Assembly: GCF_016428975.1 (NCBI RefSeq)
Contig: NZ_JAELTT010000013.1
Span: 1-64,000, forward strand
Origin: Dyella sp. ASV21
GTDB lineage: Bacteria > Pseudomonadota > Gammaproteobacteria > Xanthomonadales > Rhodanobacteraceae
Length of the DNA stretch: 64,000 bases
Direction of reading: 5' to 3'
Numbering within the stretch: position 1 is the stretch's first letter; the number at the start of each line of letters is the position of its first letter. Shown here in pieces: positions 41,387-51,290 of the stretch. A program made the translations under genes and the position numbers. Under the pieces are notes generated by a model that saw only the letters and a list, made by a program, of their open reading frames with translations, had not been told where the DNA came from and ran no database searches.

Positions 41387-42124
41387 ATGAAAGTCGCGAT
41401 TCGATCAAAAATAGCTGCTGCGTTACTTGGTTTTGCGTGGGCGGGCGGCGCAAGCGCCGGCGTACAGGTCATGGGTACCCGCTTCGTTTACAACGAAGGC
41501 CAGCAAGAGATCATGATCAAGCTGAGCAACGGCGACGATGCACCGCGTTTGGTGCAGGCATGGGTTGACGATGGGGATGCTACGGCGACAGCGAAAGACA
41601 GCAAGGCGCCCTTCATACTGAACCCACCCATGGCGCGCATGGATACCAATAAGGGCCAGACGCTGCGCCTGATGTACACCGGTGGACAATTGCCAGCCGA
41701 CCGTGAGTCGGTGTTCTATCTCAACGTGCTCGAAGTACCGCCGCGTCCCAAAGCAGGCGCGGAGGGAGAGCAGCCAAACTATATTCAATTCGCCGTGCGC
41801 ACGCGCCTGAAGATCTTCTATCGCCCCAAGGGGCTGCCTGGAAACGCAGCGTCGGCGGTGGGCGGCCTGCAGTGGCACCTGGTCGAGCGCGATGCCGACC
41901 GTGTGGTGGTGGAATGCCGCAATCCTACGGCGTTCAATGTGTCCTTCAATAAGATCGTCATGAAGGGCTCAAAGCCTTCGGATGAATTTACCGGCGGCGG
42001 CATGTGTCCGGCCAAGGGTAGCGAGCGCTTTACGGTCGCGCCGGGAACGTCCGATGAGATGGATCTAGGTGTCATCAATGATTACGGCGGTTCGGAGGCG
42101 AAGAGCGCGCCCGTAACGCACTAG
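41387..42124 (+). CDS. Periplasmic fimbrial chaperone (PapD-like)
   Basis: A 245-residue chaperone that caps pilins by donor-strand complementation. Signal peptide ending GGASA, then GVQVMGTRFVYNEGQQEIMIKLSN, the G1-strand donor region DRESVFYLNVLEVPPRP and FAVRTRLKIFYRPKGLPG with the conserved Arg/Lys anchor. The short F1-G1 loop suggests the FGS class. ATG at 41387 starts the signal peptide. It precedes the usher gene. Confidence 0.93.
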   Translation: MKVAIRSKIAAALLGFAWAGGASAGVQVMGTRFVYNEGQQEIMIKLSNGDDAPRLVQAWVDDGDATATAKDSKAPFILNPPMARMDTNKGQTLRLMYTGGQLPADRESVFYLNVLEVPPRPKAGAEGEQPNYIQFAVRTRLKIFYRPKGLPGNAASAVGGLQWHLVERDADRVVVECRNPTAFNVSFNKIVMKGSKPSDEFTGGGMCPAKGSERFTVAPGTSDEMDLGVINDYGGSEAKSAPVTH

Positions 42125-42248
42125 CTTTAAGTGCTGGCTGAGTACAACTCAGCTTTGCCCCGGTTTCTCGTTCGCACAAATGGATTGCCAGCTACCACGT
42201 GGCTGGCCGTCGTGAGCCGGCTTTGTCCTTTTTCTGGTATTTGATGTC

Positions 42249-44849
42249 ATGAAGACCTCCGCGTTCCCCAGTTTCGCTCAGCTGCCGCAAGAACACGCTA
42301 TCAATATGCCGCCCCGGCGGCTGTGGCTTTGGATGCTCTTGGCACTGGGGCATCTGCCGTCGATGGCGCACGCAGCGAGCGCAGCGGGCGCGAGCGGTGG
42401 CGCCGAGCCTGCAGGGGGCTATGTCGAGTTCAATACGGACTTCACCAGCAATCCGGATGAGAAGGTCGATTTGTCGCGGTTTGAGCGCAGTGGCGTTCCC
42501 GCGGGCACGTATGTGGTCGATCTTTATGTAAACGATCGCAGGATCGGACGCGAGGGCATCGTGTTTCGCGATGCCAATGGCAGCGGCACGGCGACGCCCT
42601 GTTTCAATAAGTCGTTACTCGACCGTGCCGGCATTGATACCAGCAAGCTGGATCCAGCCGCGTTGGTCAGCGATTGCTTGGTGTTGCCCGAATTGATCGA
42701 GCGCGCAACGGTTTCGTACGACGCGGGCGAGCTTCGCCTGAATGTCGACGTACCCCAACTTTACACGCGCAAGCAAGGCGCCAACGACGTGGACTCCAGC
42801 CAGTGGAGCGAAGGGCAAACGGCCGCCACGTTGGCCTATAACGTCAACAGCTATCGTTCCGATATCAAGGGTGGCCAAAGCGCCACCAATACCTATGTTG
42901 GATTGAAGGCAGGCCTCAACGTGGACGGCTGGCGCTTCCGTGCGCAGACAGCCCTCACCACGGGCACGAACCGGCCGTCGCACTGGCAAACGTCCAACGT
43001 TTACGCCCAGCACGACGTGACGGCACTGCGGTCGCAGTTCACCGTTGGCGATATCTTTACGCCCGGCGATCTATTCAACTCGACATCGCTGCGCGGTGCG
43101 AATCTTCGTACCGATGAACGTATGTTGCCCAGCGGCATGGTGGGCTTCGCACCGGTGATCCGAGGAGTTGCGGAAACCCGCGCTCGGGTGGAAGTCCGAC
43201 AGAGCGGGTATCTCGTGTATGAGACCTCCGTGTCGCCGGGTCCTTTCGAGATCACTGATCTCAATGGTGCCGCCGGTACGGGAGACCTTGAGGTTCTGGT
43301 GATCGAGGCCGACGGCCGGGAACGCCGCACTATCGTTCCCTATGCGCAGGTGCCGCGCTTGTTGCGTCCGGGTCAGGAGCGTTACTCGGTAACGGTGGGG
43401 CAAGTTCGCGATAACGGTCAGGGCCTGGGCAACCTGCCTACGGTGGCTGAAGGCACGTATCAGCGCGGCATCAACAATTGGCTCACCGGTTACGGTGGTG
43501 TGCAGGCCACTAACGGGCAGCTGTATCGCAGTGCGCTGGTCGGTGCCGCGGTAACAACTCCCGTCGGAGCTTTTTCGCTGGACGTCACCGAGTCGTGGGC
43601 CAAGCCGGTGCAGGGGCAGGGCACGCAAACAGGCCATAGCACACGCGCCACTTATAGCAAGATGCTGGAGCAGACGGGGACGAATTTCTCCCTGGCGTCG
43701 TATCGCTACTCCAGTGCCAATTACATGGATCTGGATTCCGCGGTGCGCGTTCGCGCTGCCGCGCGTAAGGACGTGATCCTGGCGTTGTCGCCGGCCACCG
43801 GTGCCAAAGACCAGCTTCAGATCGCGTTGAATCAATCGTTGGGTGATCGGGCCGGCTCGCTGTATGCAACGGGCGCCTTCTATAGCTATTGGAACAACGG
43901 TGGGCATTCATCCACCTATCAGGCGGGCTATTCCAACCGTTTCAAGCAGCTCTCGTACAGCATCTCCATGGGGCGTGATTTCACCCCTGGCATGCGAGCG
44001 TCCACGACGGTGATGTTCTCGGGCTACCTGCCCTTGGGTAAAGAGGTTATTTCGTCGCCGACGTTGTCGACATCGCTTTCCCATAACAGCCGGAATGGCA
44101 ACAACAACCAGGCTTCGGTCAATGGCGCGGTGGGCGAAATGTCGCCGCTGTATTACAGCGTGGGCGCCCAGTCCCAGGACACGGTTCCCACCACGATAAA
44201 CGCCAGTGTCAATTGGTCCGCTCGTTATGGTCAGCTCGGGGCAGGTTATAGCGGTTCAAGTCATAGCCACCAGCTGTCGGCATCCGCGGCGGGCGGTGTC
44301 GTCGTACACGGTGGCGGTATAACGCTAGCGCCGCGCATCGGCGAAACGATGGCTATCGTATCTGCACCGGATGCAGCCGGTTCGTACATTGATGGTCGTC
44401 GTGATGCCCGCCTGGATAGCCGTGGCTATGGCGTGATGTCGGACCTCATGCCGTATCGTCTCAATGATGTATCCCTTGATCCATCCGGCGCCACCATGGA
44501 TGGCCAGCTCGATTACACGAGCACCAGTGTCGCGCCCAGGGCAGGTGCGGTAGTGGCAGTCAAATTCACCGGCAGCTCGGGGCGCGCCGTCATGTTGCGC
44601 ATTACCCAGGCCGATGGTTCCGTGGTGCCCTTTGGCGCCCAAGTGCTGGATGAGCAAGGTAACGAAGTCGGCGTCGTGGGACAGAATGGTCAAGTGTTTG
44701 TCCGTGGGGGCGAAACGGGCGGCTCGTTGCAGCTCAAGTGGAACGATGAGCAGGGTGGCGGTTGCAGCGTGAACTACCAATTGGCTGGCCGCGACGCAAG
44801 CAGGACTAAGACCTCGTTTGAAGTGCTGGAGAGTCGCTGCCGCGGCTGA
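42249..44849 (+). CDS. Outer-membrane fimbrial usher
   Basis: An 866-residue FimD/PapC-type pore that assembles and secretes pili. A signal segment (RLWLWMLLALGHLPSMAHA, about 24-42) follows a 19-residue N-terminal stretch; an ATG at 42306 is an alternative start. Then the N-terminal domain YVEFNTDFTSNPDEKVDLSRFERSGVPAGTYVVDLYVNDRRIG, the barrel with the plug (RGVAETRARVEVRQSGYLVYETSVSPGPFEITDL), and C-terminal domains with a Cys pair (GGCSVNYQL..ESRC). It is complete. Confidence 0.95.
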   Translation: MKTSAFPSFAQLPQEHAINMPPRRLWLWMLLALGHLPSMAHAASAAGASGGAEPAGGYVEFNTDFTSNPDEKVDLSRFERSGVPAGTYVVDLYVNDRRIGREGIVFRDANGSGTATPCFNKSLLDRAGIDTSKLDPAALVSDCLVLPELIERATVSYDAGELRLNVDVPQLYTRKQGANDVDSSQWSEGQTAATLAYNVNSYRSDIKGGQSATNTYVGLKAGLNVDGWRFRAQTALTTGTNRPSHWQTSNVYAQHDVTALRSQFTVGDIFTPGDLFNSTSLRGANLRTDERMLPSGMVGFAPVIRGVAETRARVEVRQSGYLVYETSVSPGPFEITDLNGAAGTGDLEVLVIEADGRERRTIVPYAQVPRLLRPGQERYSVTVGQVRDNGQGLGNLPTVAEGTYQRGINNWLTGYGGVQATNGQLYRSALVGAAVTTPVGAFSLDVTESWAKPVQGQGTQTGHSTRATYSKMLEQTGTNFSLASYRYSSANYMDLDSAVRVRAAARKDVILALSPATGAKDQLQIALNQSLGDRAGSLYATGAFYSYWNNGGHSSTYQAGYSNRFKQLSYSISMGRDFTPGMRASTTVMFSGYLPLGKEVISSPTLSTSLSHNSRNGNNNQASVNGAVGEMSPLYYSVGAQSQDTVPTTINASVNWSARYGQLGAGYSGSSHSHQLSASAAGGVVVHGGGITLAPRIGETMAIVSAPDAAGSYIDGRRDARLDSRGYGVMSDLMPYRLNDVSLDPSGATMDGQLDYTSTSVAPRAGAVVAVKFTGSSGRAVMLRITQADGSVVPFGAQVLDEQGNEVGVVGQNGQVFVRGGETGGSLQLKWNDEQGGGCSVNYQLAGRDASRTKTSFEVLESRCRG

Positions 44850-44887
44850 TGGCTGGGGCCTGCGTCAACGGCCTGTGCGAACAAAGT

Positions 44888-44920
44888 GCATACGGGCGCC
44901 ATCGGCGCCCGTATGCTTTT
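44888..44920 (+). terminator. Intrinsic terminator after the usher gene
   Basis: GCATACGGGCGCC-ATC-GGCGCCCGTATGC is a perfect 13-bp stem followed by TTTT, 38 nt after the usher stop. Confidence 0.88.
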
Positions 44921-45401
44921 CAGAGGCAGTTGGACGTGTGCAGCGAGACCTGTCCCCGGCGTCATGCAGGCTCAGGCTCGGCGCTCTATTGGCAGCTGAT
45001 TGCAAAGGTCAGCTTTGCGCAAGCCGGTGTCACACTGCTCAGTGGCATCCGCGAAACGTCTGGTGGGGAGGCGCCACAGGATGCCGGGCGCGTGTCGTCT
45101 GAGGAGGATCCTGGCGCCTCTCCTGTGCTTTTGTGTTGCGTGCCGAGCGTCGTGGCGGCTTGTAGGGCAATCGTCTTGACTGAGGTCAGTCGCCAGAATC
45201 TTGAAGGCAGACGCCAAGCCTCAGCACAAAATTTGCCGATTTCGTGGGCGTCGCAAAGGATGTGACATCGTAATCTGCCTTCGCCATTCGTTCACGGTAG
45301 TGGGACTTAGATGAGCGCAAGCACGCCTTTTATTGGCGAATGCTTAACAGGGCGTCGCTCCGATAGGGCGTAATGCGGTTGATGGGGCGATGGGAGGGGA
45401 T
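44921..45401. other. Spacer upstream of the autotransporter gene
   Basis: About 480 bp with no convincing gene. A small inverted repeat GACTGAGGTCAGTC lies at 45178-45191. The autotransporter promoter presumably lies in 45250-45390. Confidence 0.4.
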
Positions 45402-48400
45402 ATGCAGACGCAACGTCACGGGGCGATCGTGAGCGATGTGCGGCGTGGCGGCGCCGGTGCTCGATCGTTGCTCTATCGGGCACTGATGGTGGGCTTGGCC
45501 ATGTCGGCTCCGGGACTGCATGCGCAAACCGTTAGCGCGGTTGCCAACGGAGCGTGGGACGCGGCCAGCACCTGGAGCAACGGCTCCGTGCCCAGCGCGG
45601 GCAACAGCTACATCGTTGGCACGGGATTCAATGTCAATAGTCCCGCTGTTACCGCGTCAGGTAACTTCTCTTATAACTTTGGCGGCTCTGCTCTGGCGGT
45701 ACAGAGTGGGGGCACCTTAAGTCTTCCGGGCAGTCTCTCCGGGGGCACCGCCACCGTCGGTTATACGATTCCCACTCTTTCCATGGCCAGTGGAGCGACG
45801 TTAGCGCTGACTGCGTCGGTCGGGAGTATGGATCGCACCCTGCAGTCGGGCCTGTCTTTGGCCTCGACGGGAGCGGCGACCATCAGCATTCAGAACCCCG
45901 CCGGTTCAAGCAATAACTCGCTCACCTTGAGCAGCGGCGCGGCGCTCACGGGTGGTGCCGATATCAATTTGAATATCGACGCCAATGGTCAGTCGGGGCT
46001 ATTTCGCAAGTTCGTTGCCATCAATAGCGCCAATAATGCTTATAGCGGCAACTGGACGGTGACCTCCACCAATGCCACGGCGGGCAGCCAGCTTGGCGGG
46101 CTGTATGCTGGCGCGGTCAATGCCCTGGGTACGGGTTCGGTCACACTGAACTCTTCCGGGCTGATCAATCAGGTCAATGGCGGATTGGATTCGCTCAAGG
46201 GCGTCAATGCTGGCGTCAATTCCATTGTTCAATTGAACGGCAACTGGACTAACGCCAACGCAGCGCTCGCGCTTACGGGTAGTGGCGCTTCGGTGACGCT
46301 CAATGGCGCGGGGCTCGCCGTAAGCATAGGCAACCTGACTGGTGTTGCAGGTACAACGATCAATGGTGCGGGCGCCTCGCAACGGTTCACGGTCAATATG
46401 ACCAGTGACGGCGAATACGCCGGCGCGCTCAAGGGCACCCTGGGGTTTACCAAAGACGGCGGCTCCGCCTTGATTCTAAGTGGCACTAACACGTACACCG
46501 GTGGAACCACGATCACGAGTGGCCTCTTGCAATTAGGCAATGGCGGCGCCAGCGGTAGTGTCACAGGGGATATAACCAACAACGGCACGCTTGCCGTCAA
46601 CCGATCGGACACCTACCAAATAACGGGTGTCATCTCGGGCACGGGGAGCTTCGCTCAGATGGGTTCCGGTACCACCGTATTCTCCGGTAACAACACCTAC
46701 ACCGGTGGAACCACCATCAGCGCCGGCGTGCTTCAGATCGGCAATGGTGGCGCAACGGGAGCGTTGGTCGGCGATGTGATTAACAACGGAACCTTGTCCA
46801 TCCTTCGAACGGGCAACATTACCTTGGCAGGGAACATCTCCGGTACTGGTTCACTGCTTCAGCTTCAAAGTGGCACGACGACGCTGACGGGTGACAACAC
46901 GTTCACGGGCGGCGCCATCATCAATTCAGGGTCGTTACGTTTCACCGGTAACACCGTTGGCTTCGCCAGCGACATATCACTCAACGGCACGTCTCGCGTC
47001 AATTTTGACAGTAGCTTCAATCTGACGTTTACCCCGACCATTTCGGGTACGGGTTCTATGCTGCAATCTGGCACGGGCACGACGATATTGACCGGCAACA
47101 ATACTTACACCGGGCTAACCACCATATCGTTCGGAAATCTGCAGCTGGGCGATGGCGGTGCAACAGGCAGTATCGTTAGCAATGTCAACGTGTTGGGCGC
47201 TTCAAGGTCACTCATCGTCAATCGCTCGAATACCGCCATATTGGCAAGCACCATATCTGGTACTGGTCAATTGGTTCAGAGTGGCACCGGCGTGACGGTG
47301 TTGACGGCTGCCAATACCTATACGGGTGGCACCACCATCAATAGTGGAACACTCCAGCTTGGAAATGGCACTACGGCGGGTAGCATCGTCGGAAACGTCC
47401 TCGATAATGGCACCCTCGCCATCGATCACAGCGACAGCTATACCTTGGCAGGCGTCGTTTCCGGTAGCGGCGCACTCACGCAAAGTGGCTCGGGTACGAC
47501 GATTCTTACTGCCGCCAACACCTATACAGGTCCAACGAACATCGATGCCGGTACGTTGCAATTGGGCAATGGCGGCACGTCCGGTAGCGTCGTCGGCGAT
47601 ATCGTCGACAACAGTGTATTGGTGGTTGATCGCAGCGATAGCGTGACGTTGCCAGGCGTGATCTCCGGCAGCGGTTCGCTGGTGCAGAGCGGGTCAGGTA
47701 CCACGATCCTCACTGCGGACAGCACCTACACAGGTGGCACCGCGATCAATGCCGGCACATTGCAGCTGGGCAATGGCGGCAGCACCGGCAGCATCGTGGG
47801 TAATGTTGTCGATAACACGGCCTTGGTGGTCAACAATGCCGGCACGGCTATGTTGCCCGGCGTGATCTCCGGCAGCGGCAGCTTCTCGCAGGTGGGCACC
47901 GGCACCACGGTACTCAGCGGGAACAACACCTATACGGGTGGCACGACAATCAGTGCAGGCACCCTGCAGTTGGGCAACGGTGGAAGCACGGGGAGCATCG
48001 TTGGCGACGTAACGGACAACGGTGCACTCGTCGTCGACAATTCGGGTTCGGTCACGCTTTCCGGGGTGGTGTCAGGCTCTGGAAGTTTGTCGCAGAACGG
48101 CACGGGCACAACCTTGCTGACCGCCGACAACACTTACTCTGGCGGCACGCTGATCGGTGCGGGCACGCTTCAACTCGGCAATGGTGGAGCTTCCGGAAGC
48201 GTCACTGGCAGCATTCTCAATCAGGGCGCGCTAGCCATTGATCGATCCGACAGCTACACCTTCAGCGGTGTGATATCCGGGTCTGGCGCTCTCGCACAGA
48301 TCGGGCCGGGCACCACTGTCCTCACCGCGGATAATACCTATACGGGGTTAACCAGCATCCAGGCAGGTACGCTGCAGTTGGGTAACGGGGGCACGTCGGG

Positions 48401-50576
48401 CAGTGTGGTGGGCAATGTCCTCGACAACAGTGTATTGGTGGTTGATCGCAGCGATAGCGTGACGTTGCCAGGCGTGATCTCCGGCAGCGGTTCCTTGGTG
48501 CAGAGCGGGTCAGGTACCACGATCCTCACTGCGGACAGCACCTACACAGGTGGCACCGCGATCAATGCCGGCACATTGCAGCTGGGCAATGGCGGCAGCA
48601 CCGGCAGCATCGTGGGTAATGTTGTCGATAACAGTGCGTTGGTGATCAACAATGCCAGCACGGTGACGCTACCCGGCGTGATCTCCGGCAGCGGCAGTCT
48701 GTCGCAAGTGGGCACGGGTACCACGGTGCTTACCAGTGACAATACCTATACGGGCGGCACGACGATCAGTGCAGGCACCTTGCAGTTGGGTAATGGTGGC
48801 ACCCAGGGCATGGTGGCTGGAAATATCATTGACAATGGGGCCCTCGTCTTTGATCGCGCCGACAACGTTACCTACGCAAGCGTGATCAGCGGAACGGGCA
48901 GCTTGACCCAGTTGGGCTCGGGAACTCTGGTACTGCAAGGTGACCAGACCTACGCCGGTCACACGAACGCGTTGGCTGGCACGCTGATCATCAATGGGTC
49001 CATTCAATCGGATATTGCCAATGTAGCGTCCGGCGCAAGGCTTGCGGGTTTTGCGAATGTGTACGCGGATGTCTACAACCAAGGCACGGTATGGCCTGGC
49101 AATCCCGTGGCCGGTGATACGAACTACGGCACGTTCACGGTGCATGGAAACTATATCGGGCAAGGTGGCGCGCTCGCATTGAACACCTACCTTGGTAGCG
49201 ATGGCTCGCCATCCGACCAGTTGATCATCAGCGGTGGTCGCGCGAGCGGTGTCACCAGTGTCTTGGTCAACAACACCTCTTCCGGAAGTGCGCCGACCAT
49301 GGGAGATGGCATTTTGGTGATCTCGGCGCTGGATGGCGCCACGACCGACCCCGGCGCATTCAAGCTGGCGGGTGAAGTGCGCAGCGGTGTGTTGGACTAC
49401 CGCTTGTTCCGTGGCGATATGGACGGCTCTTTGCCCGACAACTGGTACCTGCGCAATGAGTTCGTGGTCCCCCCCGAGCCGGGGCAACCACCACCGGAGC
49501 CGGAGTTGCCGAGCGAACCTGAGCCGGTGTTGCCTGTGGACCCGCCACCGGCGGTGTTGCCACCCGGGATCTATCCGATCATCGGGCCAGAGGTTGCGAC
49601 CTACGGCTTGGTGCAGCCTGTTGCGCGCCAATTGGGCATGCTGACGCTTGGCACCATGGACCAGCGCGTGGGTGACAGCGCATTGCTGGCCTCACGCCTC
49701 GGTAGCACCGACAACGGGCCGTCGGCCTGGGGGCGCGTGTTTGGCAGCAATATCAACAATAGCTATTTGGCTTTTGCGGCGCCGCAGGCTAAGGGTACTT
49801 TGTCGGGTATCCAGGTGGGGGCTGACCTGTGGCAAGGAGAGCTGTGGTCCGGGCATGTGGATCGTGCCGGCGGCTACCTGGTCTACGCGCACGCTAACGT
49901 GCGTGCCTATGGTTTGGTAACGAATGCCGCCGCCACGGGATACGAAATGGAGCGGACGGGCCAGATCAATCTCAACCAGACCGGAGCCGGCATCTATTGG
50001 ACGCACTATGGCCCGGGTGACTGGTATCTGGATGCCGTGGCGCAAGTGAGTTCCGAGCACGGTGCTACCAGCACCGACAATGCTCGGCTCAGCACCAAGG
50101 GGGTGGGCTACATGGGGTCGCTGGAATTTGGCTACCCCTTCGCATTACCTCAGTTAGGCGGCAACTTTGTTCTCGAGCCGCAGGTGCAGGTAGTGTGGCA
50201 GCGACTTCGGTTCCTGGATGCACCCGATGGGCTGGGTGAGGTTTCACTGGGCACCACGGATGGCACAAGCGGAAGGCTGGGTGTGCGTGGCCGCTGGAGC
50301 ATGGCAACGGAGGGTGGCCAGCTTTGGATGCCTTTCCTCTCCCTGGATCTTTGGCGGGATGCGGGAGGAAATGCCGTAAGCGCCTATGACGGCGTGGGCT
50401 CTGCGCCACTGCATGCCCAGGCTACGCGGCTGACGCTCAATGGCGGCGTCACCGGTCAATTGCTCCAGCGACTGGCGGTGTATGGGTCGCTGGGATATCA
50501 AGAGAGCGTCGGCGCGACCGACAATGCTCAGCGAAAAGGCTTCAATGGTACCGTCGGTCTGCGCTACACCTGGTAG
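45402..50576 (+). CDS. Large repeat-containing autotransporter (type Va) surface protein
   Basis: A 1724-residue self-secreted surface protein. Signal region ALMVGLAMSAPGLHA, then a beta-helical passenger beginning QTVSAVANGAWDAASTWSNGSVPSAGNSY. From about residue 360 to 1190 the passenger is some thirteen ~68-residue PATR-type repeats (GTLQLGNGG..GSIVGNVVDN..LPGVISGSGSL.Q.G.GTTVLT..NTYTGGT). A proline-rich linker (VPPEPGQPPPEPELPSEPEP) leads to a C-terminal 12-strand barrel of about 300 residues ending GLRYTW, the aromatic C terminus recognised by BAM. ATG at 45402 has GGGAGGGG upstream. Likely role: adhesion or biofilm formation; specificity unknown. Confidence 0.93.
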   Translation: MQTQRHGAIVSDVRRGGAGARSLLYRALMVGLAMSAPGLHAQTVSAVANGAWDAASTWSNGSVPSAGNSYIVGTGFNVNSPAVTASGNFSYNFGGSALAVQSGGTLSLPGSLSGGTATVGYTIPTLSMASGATLALTASVGSMDRTLQSGLSLASTGAATISIQNPAGSSNNSLTLSSGAALTGGADINLNIDANGQSGLFRKFVAINSANNAYSGNWTVTSTNATAGSQLGGLYAGAVNALGTGSVTLNSSGLINQVNGGLDSLKGVNAGVNSIVQLNGNWTNANAALALTGSGASVTLNGAGLAVSIGNLTGVAGTTINGAGASQRFTVNMTSDGEYAGALKGTLGFTKDGGSALILSGTNTYTGGTTITSGLLQLGNGGASGSVTGDITNNGTLAVNRSDTYQITGVISGTGSFAQMGSGTTVFSGNNTYTGGTTISAGVLQIGNGGATGALVGDVINNGTLSILRTGNITLAGNISGTGSLLQLQSGTTTLTGDNTFTGGAIINSGSLRFTGNTVGFASDISLNGTSRVNFDSSFNLTFTPTISGTGSMLQSGTGTTILTGNNTYTGLTTISFGNLQLGDGGATGSIVSNVNVLGASRSLIVNRSNTAILASTISGTGQLVQSGTGVTVLTAANTYTGGTTINSGTLQLGNGTTAGSIVGNVLDNGTLAIDHSDSYTLAGVVSGSGALTQSGSGTTILTAANTYTGPTNIDAGTLQLGNGGTSGSVVGDIVDNSVLVVDRSDSVTLPGVISGSGSLVQSGSGTTILTADSTYTGGTAINAGTLQLGNGGSTGSIVGNVVDNTALVVNNAGTAMLPGVISGSGSFSQVGTGTTVLSGNNTYTGGTTISAGTLQLGNGGSTGSIVGDVTDNGALVVDNSGSVTLSGVVSGSGSLSQNGTGTTLLTADNTYSGGTLIGAGTLQLGNGGASGSVTGSILNQGALAIDRSDSYTFSGVISGSGALAQIGPGTTVLTADNTYTGLTSIQAGTLQLGNGGTSGSVVGNVLDNSVLVVDRSDSVTLPGVISGSGSLVQSGSGTTILTADSTYTGGTAINAGTLQLGNGGSTGSIVGNVVDNSALVINNASTVTLPGVISGSGSLSQVGTGTTVLTSDNTYTGGTTISAGTLQLGNGGTQGMVAGNIIDNGALVFDRADNVTYASVISGTGSLTQLGSGTLVLQGDQTYAGHTNALAGTLIINGSIQSDIANVASGARLAGFANVYADVYNQGTVWPGNPVAGDTNYGTFTVHGNYIGQGGALALNTYLGSDGSPSDQLIISGGRASGVTSVLVNNTSSGSAPTMGDGILVISALDGATTDPGAFKLAGEVRSGVLDYRLFRGDMDGSLPDNWYLRNEFVVPPEPGQPPPEPELPSEPEPVLPVDPPPAVLPPGIYPIIGPEVATYGLVQPVARQLGMLTLGTMDQRVGDSALLASRLGSTDNGPSAWGRVFGSNINNSYLAFAAPQAKGTLSGIQVGADLWQGELWSGHVDRAGGYLVYAHANVRAYGLVTNAAATGYEMERTGQINLNQTGAGIYWTHYGPGDWYLDAVAQVSSEHGATSTDNARLSTKGVGYMGSLEFGYPFALPQLGGNFVLEPQVQVVWQRLRFLDAPDGLGEVSLGTTDGTSGRLGVRGRWSMATEGGQLWMPFLSLDLWRDAGGNAVSAYDGVGSAPLHAQATRLTLNGGVTGQLLQRLAVYGSLGYQESVGATDNAQRKGFNGTVGLRYTW
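47605..47817 (+). repeat. Near-identical repeat tract, copy A
   Basis: This 213-bp stretch matches 48421-48633 with only two differences (TTCGCTGG versus TTCCTTGG), while flanking repeat units differ far more. The offset is 816 bp, exactly four repeat units. Confidence 0.85.
48421..48633 (+). repeat. Near-identical repeat tract, copy B
   Basis: Second copy of the tract at 47605-47817. Slightly longer than one repeat unit, it straddles two units, so its boundaries do not follow the protein repeat, which favours gene conversion. Confidence 0.85.
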
Positions 50577-50597
50577 CAGTGTTGATCGGTAGATGAC

Positions 50598-50632
50598 GCA
50601 AAGGCCGTGCTTGTCACGGCCTTTGCGTTTTT
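50598..50632 (+). terminator. Intrinsic terminator after the autotransporter gene
   Basis: GCAAAGGCCGTG pairs with CACGGCCTTTGC across CTTGT, followed by GTTTTT. Confidence 0.9.
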
Positions 50633-50874
50633 GAATCTCCGATATCGGACGTTTCTCCTCTAGACGGCGCGTTTGTGCTGTCTGAGGTTACTTTTTGGGG
50701 TATGTCTCATACTCTGATTGCCATTCTTTTGATTAGATGGCGCCTGGTATTTTCGTCTCCCAAGACCTTCCATGAAGACCGAAGGTGAGGGACAGTATCC
50801 GCACCTATCTATGGATCAGCGCGGGCAATCGCCGCCCAGATGCAGACGGCCAGGCGACGCAAGGTGGATAAACA

Positions 50875-51111
50875 ATGAATGTTATAACCGAGGTAAAGAT
50901 TGCCCCGCTGCTCTCGGGCTTTGCGATGTTGAGCAAGGCCCAGCAAGATCGGTTCATGGATGGTCTTAACCGGTATGTCATGGCATCTCCGCGTCAGCGG
51001 CTTGTCTTGCGCAACCATTGGGCGACCGTGCATACGGGTAGTCCCGCAGCAGTTCGAGAGACGCCATTAGTGTTGTCCGCCCGAGAAGATACGCAGGCTA
51101 ACGCCGCGTAA
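50875..51111 (+). CDS. Small hypothetical protein
   Basis: A 78-residue frame with a good ribosome site (AAGGTGG, 8 nt before the ATG). The product MNVITEVKIAPLLSGFAMLSKAQQDRFMDGLNRYVMASPRQRLVLRNHW.. looks like a short helical soluble protein and matches no family I know. It lies alone between the autotransporter terminator and an FAD oxidoreductase gene. Confidence 0.45.
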   Translation: MNVITEVKIAPLLSGFAMLSKAQQDRFMDGLNRYVMASPRQRLVLRNHWATVHTGSPAAVRETPLVLSAREDTQANAA

Positions 51112-51290
51112 TTCGACGCTGGTTGCGCATGCAACTTCAGGCGCGGTGAGGCTGTCGGCGTCATGAAGGTGCGCCCGGGTTACTCAGGCAGAACCGCCGC
51201 TGCATTGCCTTGCGACATTCCGCTGTGCCAAGCACGCGTCGCGGTGGAGTATGCTTGCCGGCCACACCACGACCTGAGCACGCTCCTGGC

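Larger units (their letters stand above)
46470..48980 (+). repeat. 204-bp coding repeats of the autotransporter passenger
   Basis: About thirteen units of roughly 204 bp (68 codons), in frame, each encoding a LQLGNGG core and a NTYTGGT end. The first four or five units are divergent or truncated; those from about 47300 on are regular and highly similar. Such repeats can expand or contract by recombination. Confidence 0.88.

Noticed and set aside
44849-45265. Plus-strand frame after the usher gene
   Set aside because: It runs through the strong terminator hairpin at 44888-44920 and its product has no recognisable features.
46470-48980. Regular 204-bp repeats considered as a CRISPR array or satellite
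   Set aside because: The repeats are in frame, encode a beta-helix motif, lack unique spacers and are far longer than CRISPR repeats.
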